DNA from: Xestospongia muta
Taxonomy: Eukaryota > Porifera > Demospongiae > Haplosclerida > Petrosiidae
Direction: 5' to 3'
Length of the DNA stretch: 64,000 nt
Assembly: GCA_963693285.1 (NCBI GenBank)
Contig: OY848918.1
Span: forward strand, 2,301,501 to 2,365,500
The notes below the pieces were generated by a model that saw only the letters and a program-made list of their open reading frames with translations, was not told where the DNA came from and did not search any database. Shown piece after piece: positions 12,789 to 24,253 of this stretch; within the stretch, counting starts at the first letter, position 1; each line of letters starts with the position of its first letter. Position numbers and translations under genes: made by a program.

Positions 12789-12838
12789 CAGTCTCGTGAA
12801 CTTGCACCTTTCTTTTAGCTAGGGGTTGGTTCATGAAA
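12789..12838. repeat. conserved hairpin, copy 2
   Basis: Diverged copy of the hairpin at 12183, with GTGAACTTGCACCTT pairing imperfectly with AGGGGTTGGTTCATGAAAC. Confidence 0.6.
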
Positions 12839-13077
12839 CTATATCCTTGACAGAAAACCTACGTCAGATAAGATAATGTACAAGTACATACATAGAATAA
12901 TTCATCAAGGTACTTTATATATATCTATAAGGACCAGTTCAGTATCATTTAAGTTTTCTTTAAGTTCTCTAATACAGGCTGACCTTGTGTGTACTGAATA
13001 ATCACCAGTGTTTCAAATAAATTCATAGTACATTTTTATAACCCTATATACTCAACTGACTCGATATTGTATAATTA

Positions 13078-13380
13078 CTGATACAATCACAATTATAACA
13101 ATAACACATTATAAAATGTTTACTTTATATCCTTAGTCTTGTGAGTTGTGACATTACAAACATTGTTGTAAGTATCTTTCATTAATGCCAACGATATAGA
13201 ATTAAATAGAAAATATTTCATGTACTGACAACCACATGATTTAGGAGTCACTATCTCTAAGGATCTTACTTGGAATGGTAAATAAAGAGATATCATCAGT
13301 AGAGCTACAAGACCCTCTACTTCTTGAGACATTTTATGTCCAGTATCCACATTCTTTCTTCTACATTTTCTCACTAGCTC
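13078..13380 (-). other. duplicated non-Ig segment with leader-like reading frame
   Basis: Minus-strand frame beginning MSQEVEGLVALLMIS (hydrophobic, signal-peptide-like) and reaching a possible donor (GTAAGATCC) at about 13270, followed by a conserved stretch (13100-13170) that also occurs at 15075-15135, 20310-20370, 29795-29850, 34845-34900 and 63010-63065. A second copy of the leader-like part is at 63150-63215. It could be a small separate gene or the 5' part of a repeat; I cannot assign a product. Confidence 0.35.
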
Positions 13381-13404
13381 ACTAACAATGTGTTACTTCT
13401 CATA

Positions 13405-13530
13405 GGTGTGGCGACCTCATTTAGCAAAAGACATTAAGGTAATAGAAAAGCTTCAATGTAGAGCCACCAAATTTTCTTAATGATTATGACTTTAACTATA
13501 ACCATCAGCTCTTGATGCTAAAACTACTAC
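13405..13530 (+). mobile_element. LINE reverse-transcriptase C-terminal fragment
   Basis: Plus-strand translation contains WRPHLAKDIKVIEKLQ and RATKF, the pattern at the C-terminal side of reverse transcriptases in many animal non-LTR retrotransposons (a Val/Tyr-W-x-P-H-L run, then an I-E-x-x-Q-R-x-A-x-K-F run). A longer copy is at 63290-63780. Both sit beside the same leader-like segment, so they were probably duplicated together. Confidence 0.6.
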
Positions 13531-13534
13531 TGTT

Positions 13535-14625
13535 ATGAGGTGATATGTATAATTTAATGGATGTTCATTACAAGATACTGTTGTATATAGTGGTTTATAA
13601 TAATCTACTTTTAAATGAAGTAACATACACTGATATTTAGAGATTATCCTGTTGACCCACTGCTGGTGTAGGATAATCCCTTTGAGTTAACTCAATTGGA
13701 ATATATTGTGTTGTTGTTTAATATAGGAGATATGTAGTACTGGGAATTATACATGATTAAACATTGTCATGTTAAAACTATATAATATTACTACTAGTAA
13801 TAATTATTATATCAATAAATAGAGTGGAAGGTCATTAACTAATTACAAGAATTGATAATATACATGTACTATCACATGTACATGTAATAGTACATGTACA
13901 TATAATAGTGCATGCAATCATAGTATGTATACAGTGTAAATGTACTATTACATATACATGTGCTATTACATGTACATGTACTTATAGATAGTACATGTAC
14001 ATGTAGATACTACAAGTAAATATTACCTTCTTTGCTGATGTTATCTCATTCATTTCAATAAAGATGATACAAGTACTCATTTCAGTGTACAAATGAGTAC
14101 TTGTATCTTCTTTACTTTCATTCTGACAAAGTCATTATCATTAGCAATATCATATTATAATCTAACCTTGATTTGATACGATGGATGTGGAGATGATGTC
14201 TTGCTACTAAATAAAAAAGCACCATTATTATCTGAGTCATCATTAATTGGAAGAGAAGGTAAAGGAGACTAAAGGAAATTGATGGAGAAACAAATGTGAG
14301 AGTAACAACTTGGAAGTTTACTTTAAGAGTTTGTGTTGAGCTCTTCTCCTTTCTGTTACTATTGGTCTAAAATGAGTGGAGTAATGGGTGTGTTCTCTCA
14401 TTACAGATATACAAAGGTGGCTGTGAGGAGAGAGATAATGGTGGTGACAAAATATTGGAAAACAAGTTATTGTAACCATCACTCCTAGTAGTTGTTTGAA
14501 ATATATCAGTACAAGTCTTTGTTCCAGCATTACAGACTGCTGATATATATGTTGATCTGAACTGTAGTAATACTTGAGCACCATTTTGGATTAAATATTT
14601 TGCCTGCAAAAGTGTAATAATTTAT
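13535..14625 (-). pseudogene. type B tail relic with extra unrecognised exon
   Basis: Tail exons without an ectodomain. 14405-14605 is an open stretch with a plausible acceptor (TTTGCAG) encoding a segment with RSTYISAVCNAGTKTC, not found elsewhere in the window. It is followed by the TNSNRK exon (about 14325-14370), the SPLPSLP exon (about 14170-14268), and the HLYTEM exon (about 14028-14117), which carries an internal 24-nt expansion. The terminal exon (about 13640-13720) has lost its acceptor AG and runs into linker/FN3-2 sequence before the VEYASI codons, so the ITIM is gone. Confidence 0.55.
13860..13995. repeat. ACATGT/GTAC palindromic cluster
   Basis: Many short self-complementary ACATGT and TACATGTA units in the intron position before the type B terminal exon. 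Shorter versions occupy the same intron at about 9270-9300, 24500-24525, 30720-30765 and 53512-53549. Confidence 0.75.
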
Positions 14626-14639
14626 CATTGATATAATTT

Positions 14640-15327
14640 TAACAGTATTAACAATAATTATGATTTCAATTATGTAAATATCATGTGTTAATAAACAGAT
14701 ATAGTACAACAGTTAGTTGTGGTTAGTAGGTTGTAATGGACTTTGATAACATGTTGCTTCAATACTCAGTCAACATTAAATTTCCATTAAATCTTATTTT
14801 GTTATTAGAAAAGTAAGTGTGTGTATCCATGATGAATGGATAAATTGAATTGATCAATGATCATGTTGACAACCATTTCAGTATCATGCAAGTTTTCTCT
14901 AAGTTCTATTATACAGGCTAACTTATCTATACTGAATAATTACCAGTGTTTCAATTTATACTCAATTTACTTAATAATATATAATATCTCACATAATCAT
15001 AGAGAAAAAAAATTGTTGTTGATGTTATATAAAACAGTACAGTATAATGATAATAACATATTATAAACTGTTTACTTTATATCCTTAGTTTTGTGAGTTG
15101 TGACAATATAAACATTGTTGTAAGTGTCTTTTTTTAATGATCAGTATTTCAAGCATAATAATATATCACTACATAACACATAACATCAGTGCTAACATTA
15201 AAATTGTTTTAAACAACTCTATAGGTCCTTCTTGGAGCTCCATGTTCATTTTCTATTCAAAATGTCAACACAGATAATGTAATTGTAGCTACTAGTATTA
15301 TTATTTGAAGAAAGGTACTGCAATAAT
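14640..15327. other. intergenic with Ig exon scrap, no gene seen
   Basis: 14715-14840 matches the 3' part of an Ig exon (minus) but is degraded. 15075-15135 is a copy of the conserved block described at 13078. A plus-strand frame at 14857-15066 is AT-driven and has no support. Confidence 0.5.
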
Positions 15328-17091
15328 TTATTGTACGTATTCATAATCTGATGTATTATTAATAACATTTCTCATAAAGAACTCTTCTCTTGTACCATAT
15401 GCTGGACAAGACTGCATCATAGGATCTGGTATAGCTTTCTAAGAAAATCTGTCATAATAATAAACTCATTTATTATTAACTTACCTTTTTGTTAACATAT
15501 ACAGCTGTTATCCCTACTATCACTAATACTATTACTATTATCAGTATTATTATGAAGATAGTTATAACACTAACAACTACTGGAATAATAATATTTGATG
15601 ATGACTCTATAATAACAAAATTAATAATTTTGACATACTACAAATAAAAACATTACTTAATGAGCTGGTAGTTAATGGAGTGTATTGTGAGACAAAAATT
15701 GAATTATGAATGGTATGGGAATGAAGTGAAGTAGTAACTGTAAATGATGTATAAAGTATACAATATTATTAACATTAATTATTCCTACTTTTTGTACTAC
15801 TTGTCCTAGTTATAGAGGATGATATTGTAAGTTGATACTCCTGAGGATATAGACCTTTACAGTTTACATCAATGACTTTATTATTATTGAACAGAATATA
15901 CTCTGATTACTTACTTAATAATTTGAATTCAGTCAAGTTAGTAAATTCTGTTCTATCTCTTCCAACAGAATTGATCACTTCAATAGCTATATACCATGTA
16001 GTATTATCAATAACTGACTGTATATTAACACTCATATCATAGACTGTATTATTTGTTACAGTATCAATGTTAGGAGTTAATATTGGAGTGTTGTTGAGTT
16101 GATTGCCATAACAATCTTCTTGTATGAGATAATATGTATAATTTAATGGATCTTCATTACAAGATACTGTTACCTATAATGGTTTATAATAATCTACTTT
16201 TAATAAAGTAATAAAGTAACATACACTGAAATTGAGTGATAATATTCCAGAGATATTGGAAACAAACATTTCATGAGTAATGTCTGGAGCTGTATTGAAA
16301 ACAAGAAAATAGAGCTATTACAATATAATATTAATACCTGATATTATTATAAAGTTATTTTCAGCAATAGCTAGTTCACTATAACCATATTGTGTACCAG
16401 CAGATACACTCCATTGTAACTGACTACATTCAATATATGATATATTATCTTTATGTAGAGTTATGTTAGTTGAGTTAGTTACTGTAGTCAACATTACTGA
16501 TATATTATCAGAGTTAACTACTGTTATATTGTACTGGAACTGAATATAGTCCATTAATGGAGGAGACCATCTTAATATCACTGCATTGTCCAGTAACTGA
16601 TGAGTTAGTAAGTGAGGAGGACCTACAGTAGAAGTGACTATATTAAAGGAAATATATTATAGTGCTTACTTACCAAAGGATATCAGTTGTACTGATAATG
16701 ATATGACAGTAGGTTGTAATGGACCTTGATAACATTTTACTCCATTGCACAGTCCACATTGAACATCCACTGAATCTTCTTTTGTTACTGGAAAAGTAAC
16801 CATAGTGTATCCATTAATACCACCATGTGTAGTCACAATAATACTGCTATTAGGTGAATTCACGTTGATGAGAGGCTCAATATCAGTAATATTCCAAAAT
16901 GGAAGATAGCTCCCACTGTGGCTGTAAGAACACTCAAACTTTATAGTACTTCCAACAGGAGTTATAACTGGAGATGATGGACAAGGTCCTCTAATAGTCA
17001 CTCCAGCAGAATTATTGTGTACTGGACTAGTACATATATGTCCATTACAGAGATAGACAAGAAAAGAAGACAAAAAGAAAAAACTATTCAT
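15328..17091 (-). CDS. Ig-FN3-FN3 type I receptor, type A short tail (intact)
   Basis: Hand-spliced model of eight exons, 1422 nt, 473 residues, all phases consistent: 16674-17091, 16338-16637, 16225-16289, 15915-16173, 15789-15854, 15657-15737, 15485-15606, 15328-15438. Signal peptide about residues 1-17; Ig-like domain to 139 with FECSYS and FWNIT (B-strand Cys, C-strand Trp) and the VQCGLCNG cysteines; FN3-1 at 140-239 (LRWSPPLMDY, QLQWSVSAGTQYGYS); linker; FN3-2 at 262-347 (WYIAIEVINSVGRDR); Ser/Thr-rich stalk; helix within 397-437 with a VYVNKK stop-transfer end; tail 438-473 ending SDYEYVQ. The start is supported by the leader and by GTGGGTGT (minus: ACACCCAC) 12 bp upstream. The stop codon lies inside an AATAAA hexamer (15327-15332). 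It is probably a surface recognition or adhesion receptor; the ligand is unknown. Functional class is inferred from domains only. Confidence 0.8.
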
Positions 17092-17118
17092 TATTATTAT
17101 TAGTGGGTGTGATTATTA
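17092..17118 (-). promoter_or_regulatory. ACACCCAC element upstream of a receptor start
   Basis: GTGGGTGT on the plus strand at 17103-17110 (ACACCCAC on the coding strand) just upstream of the start. The same octamer, or one with one change, precedes most Ig exons: 11411, 27746, 36995, 48857, about 50390, and 57239 for the plus-strand copy. It is probably a promoter-proximal site or part of the initiator; this is inferred from recurrence. Confidence 0.5.
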
Positions 17119-17895
17119 AGATAAATTATGTGTTCATTGATATTATATATATCTTATTACAGTGAACCACACAATGTAATGTTATATAATTTTACAGTTT
17201 GTGATAAAGATGGAGTAATATTAACTATTCTTGCATAATATTGAAGTGTGGAATTATTTATATATCTTCTTGTTATAGTTCTATATTGTATTAAAGAAGG
17301 CCTGGCTCAACATGTTGGTGATGTTAAAATAGTTTTAATTGAATGGTTAAACGGTTTTAATTGCAAAAATAATAGTTATAAATCATAATATACAATGTTT
17401 TGACTTAGCAGGCCTTCATCATGTATTAAAAATAAAAAATTAGTTAGCTTACTAATACAGTCTCTCATGTTATGACTTTTTGATGTTGGTAAGATGTATT
17501 TTAATACTTTGGTACAGTTATTGATTCTGTTGCTGTTGGTTGGCTATAGCATTGTTATGGGTGTGGCTTGTGTTATTGTTTCAGTTAATACAGTTATACT
17601 TGTCCGTACTGATCCAGTAGTCATTGAAGTATAAGACTACATGAAATAATTTCCATTATATTTATACTAAATAACATGGTGATTTATGAACTATTTAATT
17701 AAGAGTGTGGTGCAAATTAAAAGGAATACTACAAGAAGTTCTAATTCAAATGTAAAATTAATAGTAAAAAATAAAATCTATTAGTCAATTCATTATCTTG
17801 ATTCATTTCATAGTAAACTCATGTTTTACATGAAGTACTTGAGAAGTATTGACCTTCTATAAATGGTTAAAAATTCAAAGATTATTAATTAATTA
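17119..17895. other. intergenic, nothing recognised
   Basis: About 780 bp that matches no other part of the cluster that I can see, with no sustained open frame. It includes 17340-17420, with repeated TTTTAATTG-type runs, and a G-richer stretch at 17520-17580. No feature is supported. Confidence 0.5.
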
Positions 17896-17899
17896 TTAA

Positions 17900-19470
17900 C
17901 ATACCTTTCTTTTCATATACACAGCAACCCCTACTATTAATAATTCTATCACTATCACTATTATTATGAAAATATTTATAACACAAACAACTACTTGAAC
18001 AATAACATTTGATGATGACACTAGAATAAGAAATGATTTCAATTTACTACAATATAATAAAAACAATACTTGGGTTAGTAGTTGGTGGAATAAACAGTGA
18101 AGAAGAACCAATAGTACTGAAATATGATTTAGGAATAACTGCAAGAAAGAAAATAATCAAGTAATATTATAATAATTATGATAAAATACTGACCACCTTT
18201 AGTTGTAGTCAATGATATAATTACAGTAACTGATAATGTTGATGGTTCAGGTTGATTGTTCTGAGGATATATACCAGACCTTACTAAATATAGAGAACAT
18301 TGATAATTTATTGGAATAAATTTATACTTACTTAAGAATTCAGTCAAATTAGTAAATTCTGTTCTATCTGTTCCAACAGAGTTGATCACTTCAATAGCTA
18401 TATACCATGTAGTATTATCAATAACTGACTGTATATTAACACTCATATCATAGACTGTATTATTTGTTACAGTATCAATGTTAGAAGTTCGTATTAGAGT
18501 GTTGTTGAGTTGATTGCCACAACAATCTTCTTGTATGAGATAATATGTATAATTTAATGGATCTTCATTACTAGATATTGTTACCTAGAGTAAAACATAT
18601 TAGTGAAGTGTCCATTAAAAATGCAATTAATATAAGAATGTAATTACTTATATAAAATACATCAAAATATATCAAAACTTAGTGATATAACTTCAGAGAA
18701 ATTTGATATGATTAATTCATCAGAAATATCTGGAGCTGTAATAAAAGTAAAGAATTATTACAACATGACATGTTATTTCTAATATTACCATATATTATAA
18801 AGTTATTTTCAGCAATAGGTAGTTCACTATAACCATATTGTGTACCACCAGATACACTCCATTGTAACTGACTACATTCAATATATGATATATTATCTTT
18901 ATGTAGAGTTATGTTAGTAGAGTTAGTTACTGTAGTCAACATTACTGATATATTATCAGAGTTAACTACTGTTATATTGTACTGGAACTCAATATAGTCC
19001 ATTAATGGAGGAGACCATCTTAATATCACTTCATTGTCATGTAACTGATGAGTTAGTAAGTGAGGAGGACCTACAGTAGATGTGACTATATTAAAGGAGA
19101 TATATTATAGTACTTACTTACCAAATGATATCAGTTGTAGTGGTAATGATATGACAGTAGGTTGTAATGGACTTTGAAAACAGTCTATTTCTTAACACAG
19201 TGCACATTGAACATCCAATGTATCTTGTTTGGTAACTGGAAGAATATGTATAGTGTATTCATTACTACTGTCATGTGGAGTCACAATAATACTGCTATTA
19301 GGTGAATTCACATTGACAATAGGTTCAATATAAGTGATATTCCAAAATGGAAGATAGCTCCCACTGTGACTGTAAGAACACTCAAATGATACATTGCTAT
19401 TAACAGGAGCTATAACTTGTTATGATGGACAAGGTCCTCTAACATTTACTCCGAAGTAATGATCATCTAC
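17900..19470 (-). pseudogene. type A-like receptor relic with Glu in the helix
   Basis: Ig part 19130-19450 lacks the leader and has a stop in the L-C-x motif (TTAAG near 19193). FN3-1 (about 18787-19088) is open. The linker has lost its usual donor. FN3-2 (about 18332-18585), the stalk (with IYPQNNQPEPST) and the helix exon (about 17907-18020) follow. The helix reads IVIVIELLIVGVAVY with an acidic residue inside the membrane span, unlike other copies, and ends MKRK. No tail exon follows before 17.1 kb. Nonsense and missing ends make it a pseudogene. Confidence 0.65.
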
Positions 19471-19479
19471 TCTAAATAG

Positions 19480-19665
19480 TTACCAAACCTTTCTGTTACT
19501 ATACACAGATATTCCTGATACCAACAGTATTATAACAATAGCTAGTACAAACAGAAGGATAAGTATACAACCAAGAGTTACTATAACTATCAATAAAGTA
19601 GTAGTACACTCCTCTGATAATGGTTGAGTTGGTAGTAAATTTCTTACTTCAGTAAAACTCACCCA
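19480..19665 (-). pseudogene. orphan helix exon, type C
   Basis: Open minus-strand segment with a long hydrophobic run (LLIVIVTLGCILILLF then LAIVIILLVSGISVY) ending SNRK at a GTTTGG donor-like site. The basic end resembles the VNRK end of type A, but the helix sequence is different. It has no ectodomain or tail attached, so it may be a relic of another receptor subtype. Confidence 0.45.
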
Positions 19666-19729
19666 TTAGTAGTTTTTTAAAAAAGGAAATCTACCTGTAC
19701 CTTTTAAAGTACTACTTAATCCTACTACT

Positions 19730-20020
19730 AAGATTGGAGTATAAGAAATACATTCAGCATTAAAATGATAGTTACAAAAAATATTGAGAAAGTTGTTGTG
19801 ACAGTTATTGTCAAATTGGAACAAGAGGAAATTTTAGTCAAAGGAGATGGAACAGGAGATGAGATAATTACATTTGATGTCATCAAAGGAGGTAAAGATG
19901 ACAGAAGTGGTGACAAAGGTAGTTGTGAGGAGAAAGATAATGATGGTGACAAAATAGAGGAAAACAACAAGGTATTGGAGAGAAAGAGAGATATTATTGT
20001 CTGGTTCTAAATGATTCAAT
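19730..20020 (-). other. Ser/Thr-rich stalk-like exon, copy 1
   Basis: Minus-strand frame rich in Ser, Thr, Val and Pro (ISSPVPSPLTKISSCSN, then TITVTTTF), related to 28820-29060 and 62090-62330. The shared core is V-P-S-S/P-L-T-x-x-x-x-CSN-x-TIT. It could be a mucin-like stalk exon of a second membrane protein; an overlapping plus-strand frame is a shadow. Confidence 0.4.
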
Positions 20021-20648
20021 GAAGCTAGATAATAGTAACTACTTAATAATACCTTGTATATTAATAACTACTGGTTACTACTTCCTTTGATAAACTATAG
20101 CTTACAGTGGAACAAATACAGGCTGACCTTGTGTGCAGTGAAAATTGCCTGTGTTTGAACTTAATTCATGGTACATTTTATAAAAGTTTTATATTTAACT
20201 GACTTAATAATATAAATAATGCCTCATACATTGATTAAGAAAAGTAAATTGTTATTGATGTTGTATGGAATAGTTCAGTAATGACAACAATAACACATTA
20301 TAATTGTTTACTTTATATTCTTAGTCTTGTGAGTTGTGACATTTCAAACACTTTTGTAAGTGTCTTTCTTCAGTATTTCAAACATAAATAATATAGCACT
20401 ATCACATAATATCAGTGATAATATGAGTATAGTTTTAAACAAGTATATAAGTCCATGTTGGATCTTTATATTAATTGTCTATTCAAAATATCAGCACAGA
20501 TAGTGTATTTATAGCTACCAGTATTATTGTTTGGAGAAAAGTACTACATATTATTATATCATCAAACATTACTTCAGACAAGGTGGTGTTTATCAAATAA
20601 CACATAAAGAATAATGTAAGAACTAGATCAAACAGTATAATAAATAAT

Positions 20649-21990
20649 TTATTGTGCATATTCATAATCTGATGTATTATTAGAAATGTTTCTCGTAAGG
20701 AACTCTTCTCTTGTACCAACTGCTGGATAGATCTGCATCCGAGGATCTGGTATAGCTTTCTGAGAAAACTGACATAATAATAAACTCATTCATTATTAAC
20801 ATACTTTTCTGTTAACATATGCAGTTGTTATCCCTACTATCACTGATACTATTAATATTATCAGTATTATAATGAAGATAGTTATAACAGTAACAACTAC
20901 TGGAAGAATAATTATTGACGATGACTCTAAAATAAGAAATAAATTGACTAAATTATACTAAAAGAACATTACTTGATAGGCTGGTAGTTAATGGAGTGTA
21001 TTGTGAAATAATAGTAGAATTATGAATGGAATGGGAATGAAGTAAAGTAGTAACTGTAAATGATGTATAAAGTATACAATATTATTAACATTAATTATTA
21101 CTACTTTTTGTACTACTTGTTCTTGTTATAAAGGATGATATTGTAAGTTGACACTCCTGAGGATATAGACCTTTACAGTTTACATCAATGATTTTATTAT
21201 TATTGAACAGAATATACTCTGATTACTTACTTTATAATTTAAATTCAGTCAAGTTAGTAAATTCTGTTCTATCTCTTCCAACAGAGTTGATCACTTCAAT
21301 AGCTATATACCATGTTGTATTATCAATAACTGACTGTATATTAACACTCATATCATAGACTGTATTATTTGTTACAGTATCAATGTTAGGAGTTAATATT
21401 GGAGTGTTGTTGAGTTGTCTCCTACAATCATCCTTTTGTATGAGATGATATGTATAATTTAATGGATCTTCACAAGATACTGTTACCTATAGTAATGAAC
21501 TGTCTCTCGAGAATTAAATTTATTATTATAATGTACACTGAATTTAGTGATATCACTCAATGAACAATAGAAACAATTACCTCATTAGAGATATCTGGAT
21601 CTAATATTATATATATTAGAATTATTACAATATTACTGATATATTATCAGAGTTAACTATTGTTATATTGTTCTGGAATTGAATATAGTCCATTAATGGA
21701 GGAGACCATCTTAATATCACTGCATTGTCCAGTAATTGATGTGTTAGTAAGTGAGGAAGACCTACAGTAGATGTGACTATATTAAAGGAGATATATTATA
21801 GTACTTAATTACCAAATGATATCAGTTGTACTGGTAATGATATAACAGTAGGTTGTAATAGACTTTGATAACATTTTGCTCCATTGCACACTCCACATTG
21901 GACATCCACTAATTCTTGCTTTGCTATTGGAAGAGTAAGCATAGTGTATTCATTATTAATACCACCATGTGGAGTCAACAATAACTCAAA
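20649..21990 (-). pseudogene. type A receptor, ectodomain truncated
   Basis: Ig 3' portion (about 21815-21985) without a leader; FN3-1 cut to its first half (about 21640-21785) and joined to linker sequence (about 21540-21605); FN3-2 (about 21240-21485), stalk, helix (about 20810-20930) and tail exon follow. The tail ends SDYEYAQ with its stop at 20649-20651. The missing leader and half of FN3-1 make it a pseudogene, although the 3' half is well preserved. Confidence 0.65.
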
Positions 21991-22575
21991 GTACCTTTTA
22001 ATTTATAAATGTAACAACTTTTCTTAAAGTACACAATACATAGTACACATAACATGATAACAGTGATCAGTACTAGTCCAAGAACTCCACCTATTACTGT
22101 TACTATAGTGATCCTCTGAGAGATATTTGGAGCTGTATATCAAATACATTGTACTTCATATTAATACTATACATTACCTGATATTATTATAAAGTTATCT
22201 TTAACAATAGCTAGTTCACTATAACCATATTGTGTACCAGCAGATACACTCCATTGTAACTGACTACATTCAATATATGATATATTATCTTTATGTAGAG
22301 TTATGTTAGTTGAGTTAGTTACTGTAGTCAACATTACTGATATATAATCAGAGTTAACTACTGTTATATTGTACTGTAAAGTGCTTTGCTCCATGTTTGA
22401 TTACAAATATATATGTGTGTATTAAGGGAGACAATTAATATATCCATCCACTAATTCTTCTTTTGTTTTATAGAAAAGTAACCATAGTGTATCCATTACT
22501 ACCACCATGTGTTGTCACAGTGATACTGCTATTAGATGAATTCACTAACCATATTATACTAACCATATTAATTTT
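21991..22575 (-). pseudogene. mosaic of Ig, type B helix, linker and FN3-1 pieces
   Basis: From 21.99 kb upward: the end of a type B helix exon fused directly to the Ig fragment below it, the helix (to about 22113) fused to linker sequence, a partial FN3-1 exon (about 22184-22380) that ends in the type B 3'-flank repeat, and an Ig scrap at 22441-22570. Exon order is scrambled, as expected from repeated unequal exchange. Confidence 0.55.
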
Positions 22576-22950
22576 TTGTGAGGATTATAATTACTTGATG
22601 TACAAACTACAGTCTAGCCACTCCTTCTCTGCAAAAATAAAAATTATGTTTTGTCAATGATAACATATACAATTACTGTCCAGATTCATATTAAGTTGAT
22701 ATAGTATTGAGTTGTTCAAATAGAAAGAATATACAATATAAATTTACTAATGAATTATTTAAATAATTAAAACAAAGTCTTTTATATCACTTAATATGAT
22801 CTCATATATCATTAATAATTAAATGATGTTGAGTAGTATAAATGGTTACAATAATAATAATAAATGATGACAATGACAATAATAAACAAAGATACAATAA
22901 TAATTAATATAAATAATTGATATGATATGATGAATACTTACTTTGAAGTA
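22576..22950. repeat. type B 3'-flank repeat
   Basis: Matches 8640-9030 and 23830-24250 in sequence and position downstream of a type B terminal exon. No gene seen. Confidence 0.55.
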
Positions 22951-22962
22951 ATTTATTGAGTA

Positions 22963-23595
22963 TTATGTAATACTTGCATACTCTACAGTATTCTGTTTTA
23001 CTTGTTGGTATAAGATAAACCCCTTGAGAAAATACAATTGGAGTATATTGTGTTGTTTTCTAATATATAAGAGATATGTAGTACTTGAAATTATACATAT
23101 ATATTATACAATATAAAATTATATAATTCAATGTTGTCATGTTAAAAGTACATAATTCAACATGTTAGTTACTGTAGTGAACATTATTGATATATTATCA
23201 GAGTTAACTACTGTTATATTGTACTGGAACTGAATATAGTCCATTAATGGAGTAGACCATCTTAATATTATTGTATTGTCCAGTAACTGTTGAGTTAGTA
23301 AGTGAGGAGGACCTATATTAGATATTGAAGAAGATATATGGTATTTACTTACCAAAAGAGATCAGTTGTACTGGTAATGATATAACAATAGCTTATGATG
23401 TAAAAAAATGACAGCTTAATATTTAATAAATTTTGTTTGGTTACTGAAAGAGTAAGATTAGTGACTCCATCATTTATAGTCACTGTTATAGTTCATTATT
23501 TAATGGTACATTTACACTTACAATAGGTGGAATATCAGTAATATTCTAGCCAGTAAAATAACTATAAGAACACTCAAACAACATTGTACTAATTA
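22963..23595 (-). pseudogene. type B relic: Ig and FN3-1 scraps joined to a frameshifted ITIM exon
   Basis: Terminal exon at 22963-23059 is 97 nt instead of 99, so the final VEYASIT codons are present in the DNA but out of frame; AATAAA after the stop is kept. Upstream are a truncated FN3-1 (23160-23325) and a degraded Ig exon (23345-23590). All membrane and middle tail exons are missing. Confidence 0.6.
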
Positions 23596-24253
23596 CCAAC
23601 AAGAGTTATGTACTTCATGTCTAATAACAAGTATATATTTATTAATAGTACCAGTTGATTGGCATATACTATAGTTTGATAGCCAAAAGTTCAGTTCAAA
23701 TAAGCAATCAAAACATACATCAAGTTAATGTAGAAACTATATGCTGTTTTATAAGTAAACCATAATCCCTAAACCTTTTTAATAGCAAAGTATAGACATA
23801 GCAAGAACTATACAAATGATATTAATTATGTGAGTGGGTTACTTGATGTACAAACTGCTAGTTTAGCCACCCCCTCTCTACAAAACTAAGAATTATATTT
23901 TGTTAGTGATAAAATATACAATTACTGTCAAAATTTATATTATAATGACATAATATTGATTTGCTAATGAGTTGTTCAAAATATCAAGAATATAGTAAAA
24001 ATTTACTAATGAATTATTAAAATGAATTAAAAACAAAACCTTTTATATCACTTAAAGTGATGTCATATATCATTGATGATCTAATGATTAATGACAATAA
24101 CTAATAAAATGGTTTGATACTAACATATATTAACAACAATAATAATAACAATGTGAATGATGACAATAAAGAACAGAGATACAATAATAATTAATAACAA
24201 TAATTGATATGATATCATGAGTGCTTCCTTGTGAAGTCATTTTTAAGCATTAT
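23596..24253. repeat. type B 3'-flank repeat
   Basis: About 650 bp homologous to 8411-9030 and 52530-53260. No coding sequence seen. Confidence 0.6.

Noticed and set aside
19765..20010. Plus-strand frame of 81 codons rich in Lys and Glu
   Set aside because: Shadow of the Ser/Thr-rich minus-strand exon; its charge bias is the complement of that low-complexity sequence.
20483..20719. Minus-strand hydrophobic frame (FDLVLTLFFMCYL), also at 35015-35233
   Set aside because: Starts in another frame of the type A tail exon and runs through its 3' flank; conservation follows duplication, and the tail frame explains the coding part.
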